Below, piece by piece: positions 1 to 9,110 of a stretch of DNA of 64,000 nucleotides. The translations under genes were made by a program, and so were the position numbers. Source of the stretch: Paenibacillus radicibacter. Its GTDB lineage: Bacteria > Bacillota > Bacilli > Paenibacillales > NBRC-103111. A model generated the notes under the pieces. That model saw nothing but the letters and a program-made list of their open reading frames with translations, was not told the origin of the DNA and did no database searches. Each line of letters begins with the position of its first letter. Position 1 is the stretch's first letter. The stretch spans positions 744,001 to 808,000 of the forward strand of contig NZ_JANQBC010000001.1 of the NCBI RefSeq assembly GCF_024721995.1. Direction: 5' to 3'.

Positions 1-22
1 CATTCTTCTCGTTGCGTTCCAC
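1..22 (-). CDS. 5' end of an unidentified CDS (cut by window edge)
   Basis: A GTG codon at 22-20 follows a strong ribosome binding site (GAGGAGGGTGG, about 6 nt away) and opens a frame reading M-E-R-N-E-K-N to the window edge. It lies downstream of rplS and its terminator. In related genomes signal peptidase I (lepB) or the GTPase ylqF/rbgA often follows rplS. Seven residues cannot decide between them, so the product is left unnamed. Confidence 0.45.
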
Positions 23-85
23 AATCGTCCACCCTCCTCAAAAGCTCGACATCATGAACATGCCATATTTATGATATTAGAAACT

Positions 86-113
86 AAAAAGGAGCTTGCA
101 TAACAAGCCCCTT
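86..113 (-). terminator. Rho-independent terminator of rplS
   Basis: On the minus strand a GGGGCTTG/CAAGCTCC hairpin with a 4-nt loop is followed by TTTTT, a few bases after the rplS stop codon. Confidence 0.85.
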
Positions 114-118
114 CATTA

Positions 119-460
119 TTAGCGAATTTCTTGAATTCTTGCAGCTTTACCACGAAGACCACGAAGATAATAAAGTTTCGCGCGACGTACTTTACCACGA
201 CGAGCCACTTCAATCTTCTCAATTTTCGGGCTGTTCAATGGGAATGTTCTTTCAACACCTACGCCGTAAGAAATCTTACGAACTGTGAATGTTTCAGAAA
301 TCCCGCCGCCGCGGCGCTTGATTACAACACCTTCGAACAGCTGAACACGCTCACGAGATCCCTCGATAACTTTAACGTGTACCTTAAGAGTATCCCCTGG
401 ACGGAAGTTAGGAAGATCCGTACGCAATTGCTCTTTTGTAATTTCTTGAATAAGATTCAT
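119..460 (-). CDS. rplS: 50S ribosomal protein L19
   Basis: Ribosomal protein L19 sits at the interface of the 30S and 50S subunits. The 113-residue product has the family layout: N-terminal helix, then [15 protein letters not shown], the [10 protein letters not shown] loop, the SPKIEKIEV strand and a basic C-terminal tail ([16 protein letters not shown]). The start at 460 is preferred because AGGAGG lies 8 nt upstream; a start at 481 would put this site inside the gene. It follows trmD in the usual Bacillales order, but has its own promoter at 536-564 and terminator at 86-113. Confidence 0.98.
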   Translation of the reverse strand: MNLIQEITKEQLRTDLPNFRPGDTLKVHVKVIEGSRERVQLFEGVVIKRRGGGISETFTVRKISYGVGVERTFPLNSPKIEKIEVARRGKVRRAKLYYLRGLRGKAARIQEIR

Positions 461-464
461 ATAT

Positions 465-535
465 GACTCCTCCTTCCACACAGATGTTCATACCGCTCAA
501 TAGCGTAGAGGACCATCAGATTCACAACAGATTAT
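465..535 (-). promoter_or_regulatory. rplS 5' untranslated leader (possible L19 autoregulatory leader)
   Basis: The transcript from the 536-564 promoter carries about 70 nt before the rplS start, including a small CGCT-ATTG-AGCG hairpin and the AGGAGG site. Bacilli are known to have an L19 leader RNA at this position. I see the position and one hairpin; the match to that family is inference and needs a covariance-model search. Confidence 0.35.
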
Positions 536-564
536 ATTGTAACATAGGCAGCAGCATATTACAA
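536..564 (-). promoter_or_regulatory. Sigma-A promoter of rplS
   Basis: On the minus strand TTGTAA and TACAAT are separated by 17 nt, in the trmD-rplS gap. This explains how L19 can be expressed separately from trmD. Confidence 0.65.
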
Positions 565-587
565 GCATTTCCCTATGATAAATATTT

Positions 588-1361
588 TCACTTCTTCTCA
601 CGCAGTTCTTGCTCGTATTCACGCTTCCACTGTGCTTCTTCTTTCGATAATTTGCGCCCCGCAAGCATGTCCGGACGACGTTTTAACGTACGTAAGAAGG
701 ACTGCTGACGACGCCACGCATCAATGTTCTTATGGTGACCCGACATTAAGATATCCGGGACACGCATATCGCGAAACTCGACTGGTCTTGTGTACTGAGG
801 GTACTCAAGTAGTCCTGTAGAGAATGAATCTGTCACGGCGGACATTTCATTACCTAGAACACCTGGCTTGAGACGTACGACCGCATCAATCATAACCATC
901 GCAGGCAGCTCACCACCTGTTAGCACGTAGTCTCCAATCGACAGCTCGTCCGTCACAAGAAACTCGCGGATACGCTCATCATAGCCCTCGTAGTGACCGC
1001 ATACGAAGATTAAATGTTCTTCCTGCGATAATTCTTCCGCTTTACGTTGCGAGAAGGGCTCACCCTGTGGACACATCAAGATAACACGCGGCTTCTTGAC
1101 TGGTTCATCAGAACCTGCCGACTCCTGCAGCTGAGCAGTAAGCGATTCAACAGCAGTGAATAGCGGCTCTGCCTTGAGCACCATACCGCCTCCACCGCCA
1201 TATGGGTAGTCATCTACTGTATTATGTTTATTGTTCGCGTAATCCCGGAAATTAACGGTGCCGAGCTGTACAATCCCTTTATCCTTCGCTTTACCTAAGA
1301 TTGAAGAATTGAACACCCCTTCGAACATTTCCGGAAAAAGCGTCATCACATCGATTCTCAT
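588..1361 (-). CDS. trmD: tRNA (guanine-N1)-methyltransferase TrmD
   Basis: TrmD methylates G37 of tRNAs with SAM, which prevents +1 frameshifting. The 257-residue protein is the usual length. It starts [13 protein letters not shown], and carries the SPOUT trefoil-knot region ([12 protein letters not shown], then [18 protein letters not shown]) that binds SAM, followed by the tRNA-binding C-terminal domain with RRPDMLAGR. Its start overlaps the rimM stop by 4 nt, so the two are translationally coupled. Confidence 0.98.
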   Translation of the reverse strand: MRIDVMTLFPEMFEGVFNSSILGKAKDKGIVQLGTVNFRDYANNKHNTVDDYPYGGGGGMVLKAEPLFTAVESLTAQLQESAGSDEPVKKPRVILMCPQGEPFSQRKAEELSQEEHLIFVCGHYEGYDERIREFLVTDELSIGDYVLTGGELPAMVMIDAVVRLKPGVLGNEMSAVTDSFSTGLLEYPQYTRPVEFRDMRVPDILMSGHHKNIDAWRRQQSFLRTLKRRPDMLAGRKLSKEEAQWKREYEQELREKK

Positions 1362-1879
1362 TCTTCCAGCAAACCTTCCATTAAGTAAACGAGGATTTTC
1401 TTCTCATCCACATTTATATCAAGAATCACATCATCAATAACTGGTAGCAGCAAGTCTTTGCCCTGAGGACGTTTAACAACCCACACATCATTCGCACCCG
1501 GAGTCAAGATTTCCTTGATTGTTCCAAGTACTTCGCCCTCTTCGGTCTCAACGGAGCAGCCAATAATTTCGTGATAGTAGTACTCGTCCTCATCCAGTTC
1601 CTCTTGCTCTGAAGCGGTGATTTTGAGTAAAGATCCCTTAAACTTCTCGACCATGTTGATGTTTGTATAATCTTTAAGCGATAAGATATACATCTTTTTA
1701 TGTAAACGAGAAGATTGAACGACAACAGGTGTTTGCGTTCCTTTCACATCTACAATAATAAGTTGGTTTCCCTTGGCAAAACGCTGTTCAGCAAAATCCG
1801 TGTGCGGCACAACTTTAATCTCACCGCGGATGCCTTGCGTGTTCACAATTTCACCTACTGTATACATTGGTTCACTCAT
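1358..1879 (-). CDS. rimM: Ribosome maturation factor RimM
   Basis: RimM helps mature the 30S head by binding S19. The 173-residue product has the N-terminal RimM domain ([16 protein letters not shown]) and the C-terminal PRC-barrel ([19 protein letters not shown] to [19 protein letters not shown]). Its stop overlaps the trmD start (ATGA). A terminator lies between it and khpA upstream, so rimM-trmD may also have a promoter in the 1880-1950 gap, although I see no clear one. Confidence 0.97.
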   Translation of the reverse strand: MSEPMYTVGEIVNTQGIRGEIKVVPHTDFAEQRFAKGNQLIIVDVKGTQTPVVVQSSRLHKKMYILSLKDYTNINMVEKFKGSLLKITASEQEELDEDEYYYHEIIGCSVETEEGEVLGTIKEILTPGANDVWVVKRPQGKDLLLPVIDDVILDINVDEKKILVYLMEGLLEE

Positions 1880-1954
1880 GCTGATGACTCAACCTCCCGA
1901 ATATGTTCATAGTTAAAATTCATAGTTAAACAAGGATATACCTTCTGATAAGAA

Positions 1955-1983
1955 GAAAAAAGGTTAGGATCAAGTCCTAACCC
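1955..1983 (-). terminator. Terminator or attenuator between khpA and rimM
   Basis: On the minus strand GGTTAGGA-CTTGA-TCCTAACC is followed by TTTTTT just after the khpA stop. It would end or attenuate the rpsP-khpA transcript before rimM-trmD. Confidence 0.85.
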
Positions 1984-1986
1984 TTC

Positions 1987-2217
1987 TTATGAAACAATTT
2001 CTACAGTCACACGTTTACTTTGTTTCACTGCTGCGGATGTGACGATGGAGCGAAGAGACTTCGCGATCCGACCGCCCTTGCCAATTACTTTGCCGATATC
2101 CTCAGCGTTCACAGACAATTTGTAGACGATACTACTCGCGCTCTCTTCAACACCTACGCTTACATCCTCGGGATGATCAACGAGCGCCTTCGCGATAACG
2201 ATGATTACATCTTTCAT
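1987..2217 (-). CDS. khpA: KH-domain RNA-binding protein KhpA (YlqC)
   Basis: This small protein of 76 residues consists of one type II KH domain with the GKGGR loop (IGKVIGKGGRIAKSLRSIV). In Gram-positive bacteria KhpA pairs with KhpB/Jag and binds RNA, affecting cell elongation and division. It sits between rpsP and rimM as in Bacillus subtilis (ylqC). Confidence 0.95.
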   Translation of the reverse strand: MKDVIIVIAKALVDHPEDVSVGVEESASSIVYKLSVNAEDIGKVIGKGGRIAKSLRSIVTSAAVKQSKRVTVEIVS

Positions 2218-2241
2218 AATTCCCTCCGAGTGAGCAGATTA

Positions 2242-2514
2242 TTACTTCTGCAATTTAAGCTCGTGAAACTTAGTCATAAGACCTGCTTTAGAGAACAGGT
2301 TACGAACTGTATCGGATGCTTGCGCACCGTTGGAAAGCCATTTAAGAGCTTTCTCTTCGTCGATTTTCACAACCGCTGGTTGTGCAATCGGGTTGTAGAA
2401 ACCGATTTCCTCGATGAAACGACCATCACGCGGGGAACGGGAATCAGAAACAACTACGCGATAGAAAGGAGCTTTGTGAGCACCCATACGCTTTAGACGA
2501 ATACGAACTGCCAT
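2242..2514 (-). CDS. rpsP: 30S ribosomal protein S16
   Basis: S16 stabilises the 5' domain of 16S rRNA during 30S assembly. The 90-residue protein starts [19 protein letters not shown] and has the family pattern [19 protein letters not shown] and a C-terminal helix. It lies between ffh and khpA in the conserved ffh-rpsP-ylqC-rimM-trmD-rplS order and is probably transcribed from the ylxM-ffh promoter. Confidence 0.98.
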   Translation of the reverse strand: MAVRIRLKRMGAHKAPFYRVVVSDSRSPRDGRFIEEIGFYNPIAQPAVVKIDEEKALKWLSNGAQASDTVRNLFSKAGLMTKFHELKLQK

Positions 2515-2564
2515 GTATAATTCACCTCCATAATAGAATAAAAGCTATATATTCATTCCCTTAA

Positions 2565-3932
2565 TTAAAAAGGAAATTTGAACCCTTTACCCATCTTGCC
2601 TTTTAAACCCTTCATTCCCTTGCCTTTAGGACCCATCATGCCTGAGAATTGCTTCATCATCTTACGCATATCCTCGAATTGCTTAATGAAACGGTTAACC
2701 TCAGTCAAGGAATTACCAGAACCTGCGGCAATCCGCTTACGACGGCTATGATTCAGAAGTTCAGGCTTCGACTTCTCTTCCTTCGTCATCGAGCGTACAA
2801 TCGCCTCAACACGAGTCAATTGCTTGTCGTCGACTTTCAAGTCCTTCATGCCCTTCATCTTGTTGGCACCAGGCAACATATCTAAGATCTGATCTAGCGG
2901 GCCCATCTTACGAACCTGCTCCATTTGCTCAAGGAAATCATCAAACGTAAATTCTGCAGTACGCATCTTACGTTCCATTTCCTTCGCTTTATCAGCATCA
3001 ATACCTGCTTGTGCTTTCTCGATTAAGGTAAGTACGTCACCCATGCCAAGAATACGTGATGCCATACGTTCCGGATGGAACGGCTCTAATGCATCTAGCT
3101 TCTCGCCCATAGCGGCGAACTTGATCGGGCAACCTGTCACAGCTTTAACGGATAGTGCAGCACCACCGCGTGTATCGCCATCGAGTTTCGTCAGCACGAC
3201 ACCCGTAAGTGTCAACTGTTTATGGAAGCTCTCTGCTACGTTAACTGCATCTTGTCCAGTCATCGCATCAACTACGAGCAATACTTCATCGGGATTAACC
3301 GCAGCATGAACATTACGAAGTTCATCCATTAAGGTCTCATCAATATGAAGGCGACCTGCTGTATCGACAATGACATAATCATGACCATGGTCAGCAGCAT
3401 GTGCTAATGCTTGTTTCGCAATTTCAACTGGGCTTACCTGATCTCCAAGTGAGAACACAGGTACTTTCAATTGTTCACCCAATACTTGAAGCTGCTTGAT
3501 GGCTGCAGGACGATAAATATCACCTGCTACAAGTAAAGGCCTACGACCTTCCTTCGTAAGAAGCTTTGCAAGCTTACCTGACGAAGTTGTCTTACCCGCC
3601 CCTTGCAAACCAACCATCATGATAACTGTTGGAGGCTTGTTCGAGCGTGCAAGCTTACTTTGCGTACCACCCATCAAATCCGTTAATTCTTTATTTACGA
3701 TATCAATAACGACCATTCCTGGTGTAAAGCTCTTCATTACCTCTTGGCCAATCGCTTTCTCTTTAACCTTCGAGATAAATTCTTTTACAACCTTGAAATT
3801 GACGTCGGCTTCGAGTAATGCCAGGCGAACTTCACGCAACGCTTCAGTGACATCTTCTTCCGTAAGCTTACCTTTTGTGCGTAGCTTGCTAAACACGTTC
3901 TGCAAACGACTTGCCAATCCATCAAATGCCAT
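2565..3932 (-). CDS. ffh: Signal recognition particle protein Ffh
   Basis: Ffh is the SRP54 GTPase that binds signal sequences with 4.5S/scRNA and delivers ribosomes to FtsY. The 455-residue protein shows the N domain, then the G domain with P-loop GLQGAGKTTSSGKLA, DTAGRLH and TKLDGDTRGG, and a methionine-rich M domain with a basic tail near residues 420-455. It is 17 nt downstream of ylxM and transcribed with it. Confidence 0.98.
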   Translation of the reverse strand: MAFDGLASRLQNVFSKLRTKGKLTEEDVTEALREVRLALLEADVNFKVVKEFISKVKEKAIGQEVMKSFTPGMVVIDIVNKELTDLMGGTQSKLARSNKPPTVIMMVGLQGAGKTTSSGKLAKLLTKEGRRPLLVAGDIYRPAAIKQLQVLGEQLKVPVFSLGDQVSPVEIAKQALAHAADHGHDYVIVDTAGRLHIDETLMDELRNVHAAVNPDEVLLVVDAMTGQDAVNVAESFHKQLTLTGVVLTKLDGDTRGGAALSVKAVTGCPIKFAAMGEKLDALEPFHPERMASRILGMGDVLTLIEKAQAGIDADKAKEMERKMRTAEFTFDDFLEQMEQVRKMGPLDQILDMLPGANKMKGMKDLKVDDKQLTRVEAIVRSMTKEEKSKPELLNHSRRKRIAAGSGNSLTEVNRFIKQFEDMRKMMKQFSGMMGPKGKGMKGLKGKMGKGFKFPF

Positions 3933-3949
3933 GAGCGCTCACCTTCTCT

Positions 3950-4297
3950 CTAATCGATCCGTTCTATTTGTTCAATCAGTAATCGTACTTTTGTTTGATA
4001 ATCATCATCCAAGCTCACAATTACTTCATCCAATTCGCGCATCAACTTCTGTCTTTGCTCAAATTTCTGAAGCAATCCAAGTTTCGCCTCATATTCTTGC
4101 AACATGCTCTCTGCACGTTTGATATGCTCGTACACAGCTTGGCGTGAGATCCCTACGTTCTCCGCAATTTCACCTAATGAATAATCATCGTGAACATAAT
4201 AGCTTAGAAACGTACGTTGCTTCTCCGTCAGCAGGAGCTCGTAAAAATCAAACAGCAGATTCATGCGATTCGTCTTTGCAAGCAATTCATCATTCAT
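3950..4297 (-). CDS. ylxM: YlxM, putative helix-turn-helix SRP-associated protein
   Basis: YlxM-family proteins are small winged-helix proteins encoded next to ffh; in streptococci YlxM modulates SRP GTPase activity. With the start at 4297 (GGAGG about 8 nt upstream) the protein has 115 residues, with the HTH SLGEIAENVGISRQAVYEHIKR near residues 40-60 and a coiled-coil tail. The longer frame back to 4375 is rejected because it runs through the -35 and -10 boxes of a good promoter. Confidence 0.93.
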   Translation of the reverse strand: MNDELLAKTNRMNLLFDFYELLLTEKQRTFLSYYVHDDYSLGEIAENVGISRQAVYEHIKRAESMLQEYEAKLGLLQKFEQRQKLMRELDEVIVSLDDDYQTKVRLLIEQIERID

Positions 4298-4314
4298 TGT
4301 TCCCGCCTCCGTCA

Positions 4315-4328
4315 AGGTAAATACCTTT
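4315..4328. promoter_or_regulatory. Perfect inverted repeat in the ylxM-ffh 5' leader
   Basis: AAGGTA-AA-TACCTT is a 14-bp palindrome just downstream of the -10 box and upstream of the ylxM ribosome binding site. It could be an operator or a short leader hairpin; no regulator is implied by the context. Confidence 0.4.
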
Positions 4329-4346
4329 ACATCTGCAACATTGACT

Positions 4347-4375
4347 ATCTTACTTGATCTCAATTGCAATGTCAA
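4347..4375 (-). promoter_or_regulatory. Strong sigma-A promoter of ylxM-ffh-rpsP-khpA
   Basis: On the minus strand TTGACA and TAAGAT are separated by exactly 17 nt (-35 at 4370-4375, -10 at 4347-4352), in the gap after ftsY. Confidence 0.85.
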
Positions 4376-4405
4376 GGCTTTTACCTTGTCAGTATGTGAG
4401 AATTT

Positions 4406-5401
4406 TTATTCTGCTACTTCAGCACTTGCTTCAGCTGCCCATTTTCCGAACAATGCATGCACGAATTGATCCGAATCGAATACTTGCAAGTCGTCCATTT
4501 TCTCGCCAAGACCGACGAATTTCACTGGAATATTCAGTTCCTGACGGATCGCAATTACGATACCACCCTTAGCAGTACCATCAAGCTTCGTAAGTACAAG
4601 ACCTGTTAAACCCGCCTTATCACCGAACATCTTCGCTTGGCTGAGTGCGTTCTGACCTGTCGTTGCGTCAAGAACTAGCAATGTCTCATGCGGTGCATCT
4701 GGCACTTCACGCTGAATAACGCGGTAAATTTTCGACAGTTCTTCCATCAAGTTAATTTTATTCTGAAGACGGCCCGCTGTATCACACAACAGGACATCGA
4801 CACCACGATTCTTAGCCGCTTGCACCGCATCGAACATAACTGCTGCTGGATCTGAACCCGATTGCTGCTTGATCACATCAACACCTACACGTTCGCCCCA
4901 AGTCTCAAGTTGTTCAATTGCCCCTGCACGGAATGTATCACCTGCTGCAAGAAGCACCTTCTTACCTTGGGATTTGAAACGGTGCGCCATCTTTCCGATC
5001 GTCGTTGTTTTACCAACCCCGTTCACACCTACGAAAAGAATGACCGTTAGTCCATTTGGGGACATACGCAGTTCATTATTTTCTTCACTACGAAGAAGTC
5101 CAATTAACTTCTCAGACAAGATTGGCTGCAGATCATTCGGGTCTTCGATCTTGTTCTTGCGCACCGCAGCACGGAGCTCGTCCATCAAGTCCATAACCGT
5201 GTTTACACCCACGTCAGCGCCGATTAGAATTTCTTCTAATTCCTCATAGAAATCCTCATCAATCTTTTTACGACGGGAAAATAAATCTTCCACTTTATCA
5301 ACGAACGCATCGCGTGTCTTCGCTAAACCTTCTTTAAACTTCGATGTGACTTGCTCTGCTTTGGAAGAAATACTCTCTCTTAATTTACGAAAAAAACTCA
5401 T
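4406..5401 (-). CDS. ftsY: Signal recognition particle receptor FtsY
   Basis: FtsY is the membrane-associated SRP receptor GTPase. The 331-residue protein lacks the long acidic A domain of Gram-negative FtsY, as is usual in Bacillota. It has the N-domain helices (residues 1-95), the P-loop GVNGVGKTTTIGKMA, CDTAGRLQNKINLMEEL, TKLDGTAKGG and the closing GEKMDDLQVFD. It lies between smc and ylxM. Confidence 0.98.
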   Translation of the reverse strand: MSFFRKLRESISSKAEQVTSKFKEGLAKTRDAFVDKVEDLFSRRKKIDEDFYEELEEILIGADVGVNTVMDLMDELRAAVRKNKIEDPNDLQPILSEKLIGLLRSEENNELRMSPNGLTVILFVGVNGVGKTTTIGKMAHRFKSQGKKVLLAAGDTFRAGAIEQLETWGERVGVDVIKQQSGSDPAAVMFDAVQAAKNRGVDVLLCDTAGRLQNKINLMEELSKIYRVIQREVPDAPHETLLVLDATTGQNALSQAKMFGDKAGLTGLVLTKLDGTAKGGIVIAIRQELNIPVKFVGLGEKMDDLQVFDSDQFVHALFGKWAAEASAEVAE

Positions 5402-5463
5402 CTTGTCTTGTCCACTCCTCTTGTATGTTTAAGCTTACTGCACTGACTTCTTCCAATTATCCC

Positions 5464-8400
5464 TTAAGATGCTGAAATAAAGCTGTCCTCTTCCTCCAGA
5501 CGAACCGATACGAGCTTGGACACGCCGCCCTCTTCCATCGTTACCCCATAGAGTACATCGGCTTCTTCCATCGTTCCTTTGCGGTGTGTCACGACGATAA
5601 ACTGCGTGGATTCCGCAAATTCACGAAGGTATTCCGCAAATCGGGATACGTTCGCCTCATCCAGCGCCGCCTCAACCTCATCCAGTACGCAGAAAGGTAC
5701 AGGCTTCACATGCAAGATGGAGAACAGAAGCGCAATCGCCGTAAGTGCTCGCTCGCCACCAGATAACAAGCTCAAGTTTTGCAGCTTCTTCCCTGGGGGT
5801 TGTGCCACAATCTCGATACCTGTCTCAAGCAAGTTGTCTGGTTCAGATAAAATGAGATCTGCCCGACCGCCGCCAAACAACTTCGAGAATACCGTGCCAA
5901 AATGTGATCGAATCGCATCGAATGTCGTCTTGAATCGCTTAGACATCTCTTCATCCATCTCGCGAATAACACCATACAAAGTCGTCTTCGCTTCGATCAA
6001 GTCATTCTGCTGGGCAGATAAGAAGTCGTAACGCTCATATACGCGCTCGTATTCTTCAATCGCACCTAAATTGACGCTGCCTAGTGATGCAATCTCCCGC
6101 TTGACTTCACGCACTTCGGATTGCGCTGCTGGGATATCCTCTGGAATCGGATAACGTTCCTTCGCCAGTTCATAGCTAAGTTCGTATTCCTCGCTTAATT
6201 TCTTCAGCAAGTTGTCGAGTTCCACATCCAGTCGGTTAACCCGAACTTCCGTTGTATGCAGGGTTGCTTCGATTTCTTTGAGTGCTGTACGCTGCTCACG
6301 CGTATGGCTTTCTTCTTGTTCAATCTTGCGCAACCAATCTGCACGCTCTGCACGCTTGAAGTCAATCTGCTCGGCACACTCACTGCGGCGCAGTTTCGCT
6401 TGATTCAATACTTCAAGCTGTGTAACCGATTCTTCTTCATTCGTCTTCGCATTCTCTTCAAGTTGACGCAAGCTTTCCTGACTATCTCCAAGCTCACGCT
6501 GGACCTGAGTGAGTTCATGCTCGATTCGCTTCTGCTCGGCGAGCATCCCTTGTCTAGCTTGGGATGTGGAAGCCACTTTGACTTTGAGCCCTGTCAAATG
6601 CTCTTGCAATTCTTCCTTCGCGGATTCACTTGCTTTACGCGCTAGTTCAGCATCACGAAGCTTTTGTTGGAGCTCCGCGTCTACTTTCTCAAGCTCAGTA
6701 AGCTGAGTCGCACTTTGCTCTTTCTTCTCGATATGTTCATCACGCTCGGCAATAAGCGTATCACGGTCTTGTGTATCTTCGAGTAAGCCTTCATCAATGG
6801 AGCGTGCTTCCGAATTGAGCGCACTACGTTCGCTTAGAAGGCTCTGCTCCTCAATTCGCTTCGTTTCACTTAAATCGCGCAGCTCTTGCAAGTCACGATT
6901 TGCTTGACCAATCTCTGCCTTCACATTCACAACGCGCTGCTTGCATGCTTTGAGCTCCGCATCAGCGAGAACAATCTCTTTCTCAAGCTCTTCAATCTGA
7001 CGCTTACGACCGAGTAAATTCGCGGATTTCTTCGCCTGCGAACCCCCTGTCATCGACCCGCCGGCATTCACAACATCGCCTTCGCGCGTTACAACCCGAT
7101 AACGATAACCAGCCTTAGCGGCAATACGGTTCGCGTCTTCAAGCGACTCTGCGATCACTACGTTACCGAGTAAGCTGCCAATAATCGCTGCGTATTCCGA
7201 ATCAAAGTTCACGAGATCAACCGCAACTCCAACAAACCCTGCTCCTTCTTGCATCGCTCTGCGCTCATTATCATTGATCGAACGTCCGCGAATAACATCC
7301 ATCGGCAGGAAGGTCGCACGTCCAAGCTGTCTTTGCTTCAAGAATGCAATCGCACTTCGACCATCTTTCTCCGTCTCCACCACGATATTTTGCAAGGCAC
7401 CGCCAAGTGCTGTCTCAACCGCTACCTCAACTTCTGCTGGTACGCGAACGAGTTCAGCAATTGCCCCGCGAATCCCTCTAAGGTTATTACTGCGCTTGGC
7501 CTTAAGTACTTCTTTAACCCCGTGCATAAATCCGTCAAAGTCGTCTTGCAATTCCACCATCGTATCCCGACGTGAAGTGAGCGCATCCATCCGACCTTCC
7601 GCTTTACGTGCAATCGCCTGCTCTTCTTCAGCTGTCTTTTCTTTATCCCTAAGCTGACGAGTCGCTTCGATATACTTCGTACGCACATCATCCAGCGCTT
7701 TCGTCGCTTCTTCAATCGCATGATCCAATTGCTGTTTGCGTTCAACAAGTTCCGCCTGCTGCTGCGACCATTTCTGGCGCTCTTCTTCCAGCTTTTCCAA
7801 TCGGCGGTTTAAACTTTCAACCTGCTGCTCCGAGTAGCGTATATCATTACGAGCTGCCGCAATGGCATTCATAATTTCAAGCAGCTCCGTCTTCAAGGTC
7901 TCTTCTGCCTCAGTTCCAAGTCCCCCGCTTACACCAAGCAAGCGAATTTCCTCTTCCTTCAGCACCTTCTCCAGTTCTCCAAGATCATGTGTAACGACCG
8001 TCAGCTTATCTTGCTGCTCCTTAAGCTCCGTCTGGCGAGTTACAATGCGCGTCTCTTGTGTAGCGATACTTTGGAGTAAGGTTTCACGATTACTGGCAAA
8101 ATGCTTCTTACGCTCCCGCAACACTTCACCGTAACCTTCGCTCTTCTCGACTTCTTCACTTAGACGAAGCAAGTCCGCTTGCAAAGCATTCACTTCTTCT
8201 TCCAAGCGACGTTCAGCTAGCCGATGCTCTTCCAAGTGTGCATCATGCAGTTGCACAACCGTAGAGAGCTTCTCTTGCTCCCTACCCAATTCCACGAGCT
8301 TCTGGCTACCCTCTTCCCAAGAAGCATGAATACCTTCAATCTCATGGACATAGAGCGCAATTTCACTCTTCTTGAGTGTTTCTTTGAGTTCCTTAAATCG

Positions 8401-9039
8401 AATCGCCTTCACTGACTGCTTCCGCAAGGGTTCTACCTGTGCATCTAGTTCCGACACCAAGTCATGAATCCGCAGCAAGTTCTGCTCCGTATCCGCCAGC
8501 TTCTTCTCCGCTTCTTTCTTACGCGACTTGTATTTCACAATCCCTGAAGCCTCTTCAAAGATGTTACGGCGATCCTCTGACTTCGTACTTAAGATCTCTT
8601 CAATACGTCCTTGTCCAATACTGGAATAGGCTTCTTTACCAATCCCTGTATCCATGAACAGTTCCGTTATATCTTTCAGACGACATGCCTGTTTATTGAT
8701 AAAATATTCACTGTCTCCACTTCGATGTACACGACGCGTAACCGTTACCTCTCCATAATCAAGCGGCAACGTCTGCGAAGCATTATCCAGTGTTAGCGAT
8801 ACTTCACCGAAATTTACCGCTTTACGCGCGTCACTTCCCGCGAAGATGACATCTTCCATCTTCCCACCACGCAAGGATCTTGCGCTTTGTTCACCGAGCA
8901 CCCAGCGTATGCCGTCGGATATATTACTCTTCCCGCTCCCATTCGGACCTACTACAGCTGTAATACCCTGTACAAATTCCAGCTCCGTACGATCTGCAAA
9001 TGACTTGAAGCCGGACAATTCAATCCGTTTCAAAAACAT
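5464..9039 (-). CDS. smc: Chromosome partition protein Smc
   Basis: Smc is the condensin ATPase that, with ScpA and ScpB, organises and segregates the chromosome. The 1191-residue protein has Walker A GPNGSGKSNISDGIRW at the N terminus, a first coiled coil, the hinge (about residues 515-680, including FDGFMHGVKEVL and GGSMTGGS), a second coiled coil, and the C-terminal signature LLSGGERALTAIALLFSI with Walker B FCVLDEVEAALDEAN. Length and layout are normal. It is followed by ftsY as in B. subtilis. Confidence 0.98.
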   Translation of the reverse strand: MFLKRIELSGFKSFADRTELEFVQGITAVVGPNGSGKSNISDGIRWVLGEQSARSLRGGKMEDVIFAGSDARKAVNFGEVSLTLDNASQTLPLDYGEVTVTRRVHRSGDSEYFINKQACRLKDITELFMDTGIGKEAYSSIGQGRIEEILSTKSEDRRNIFEEASGIVKYKSRKKEAEKKLADTEQNLLRIHDLVSELDAQVEPLRKQSVKAIRFKELKETLKKSEIALYVHEIEGIHASWEEGSQKLVELGREQEKLSTVVQLHDAHLEEHRLAERRLEEEVNALQADLLRLSEEVEKSEGYGEVLRERKKHFASNRETLLQSIATQETRIVTRQTELKEQQDKLTVVTHDLGELEKVLKEEEIRLLGVSGGLGTEAEETLKTELLEIMNAIAAARNDIRYSEQQVESLNRRLEKLEEERQKWSQQQAELVERKQQLDHAIEEATKALDDVRTKYIEATRQLRDKEKTAEEEQAIARKAEGRMDALTSRRDTMVELQDDFDGFMHGVKEVLKAKRSNNLRGIRGAIAELVRVPAEVEVAVETALGGALQNIVVETEKDGRSAIAFLKQRQLGRATFLPMDVIRGRSINDNERRAMQEGAGFVGVAVDLVNFDSEYAAIIGSLLGNVVIAESLEDANRIAAKAGYRYRVVTREGDVVNAGGSMTGGSQAKKSANLLGRKRQIEELEKEIVLADAELKACKQRVVNVKAEIGQANRDLQELRDLSETKRIEEQSLLSERSALNSEARSIDEGLLEDTQDRDTLIAERDEHIEKKEQSATQLTELEKVDAELQQKLRDAELARKASESAKEELQEHLTGLKVKVASTSQARQGMLAEQKRIEHELTQVQRELGDSQESLRQLEENAKTNEEESVTQLEVLNQAKLRRSECAEQIDFKRAERADWLRKIEQEESHTREQRTALKEIEATLHTTEVRVNRLDVELDNLLKKLSEEYELSYELAKERYPIPEDIPAAQSEVREVKREIASLGSVNLGAIEEYERVYERYDFLSAQQNDLIEAKTTLYGVIREMDEEMSKRFKTTFDAIRSHFGTVFSKLFGGGRADLILSEPDNLLETGIEIVAQPPGKKLQNLSLLSGGERALTAIALLFSILHVKPVPFCVLDEVEAALDEANVSRFAEYLREFAESTQFIVVTHRKGTMEEADVLYGVTMEEGGVSKLVSVRLEEEDSFISAS

Positions 9040-9110
9040 GGTCTCACCTCAGCCCTATTGTAACACAACCCGCGCCCTGGTTGGAGTCCTCCACTAAAAC
9101 CATTTTAGTA

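Noticed and set aside
4298-4375. Longer YlxM reading frame
   Set aside because: It covers a consensus TTGACA-N17-TAAGAT promoter; GGAGG lies before the ATG at 4297.
8439-8796. Plus-strand frames inside smc
   Set aside because: Shadows of the smc coding sequence; low-complexity translations with no support.
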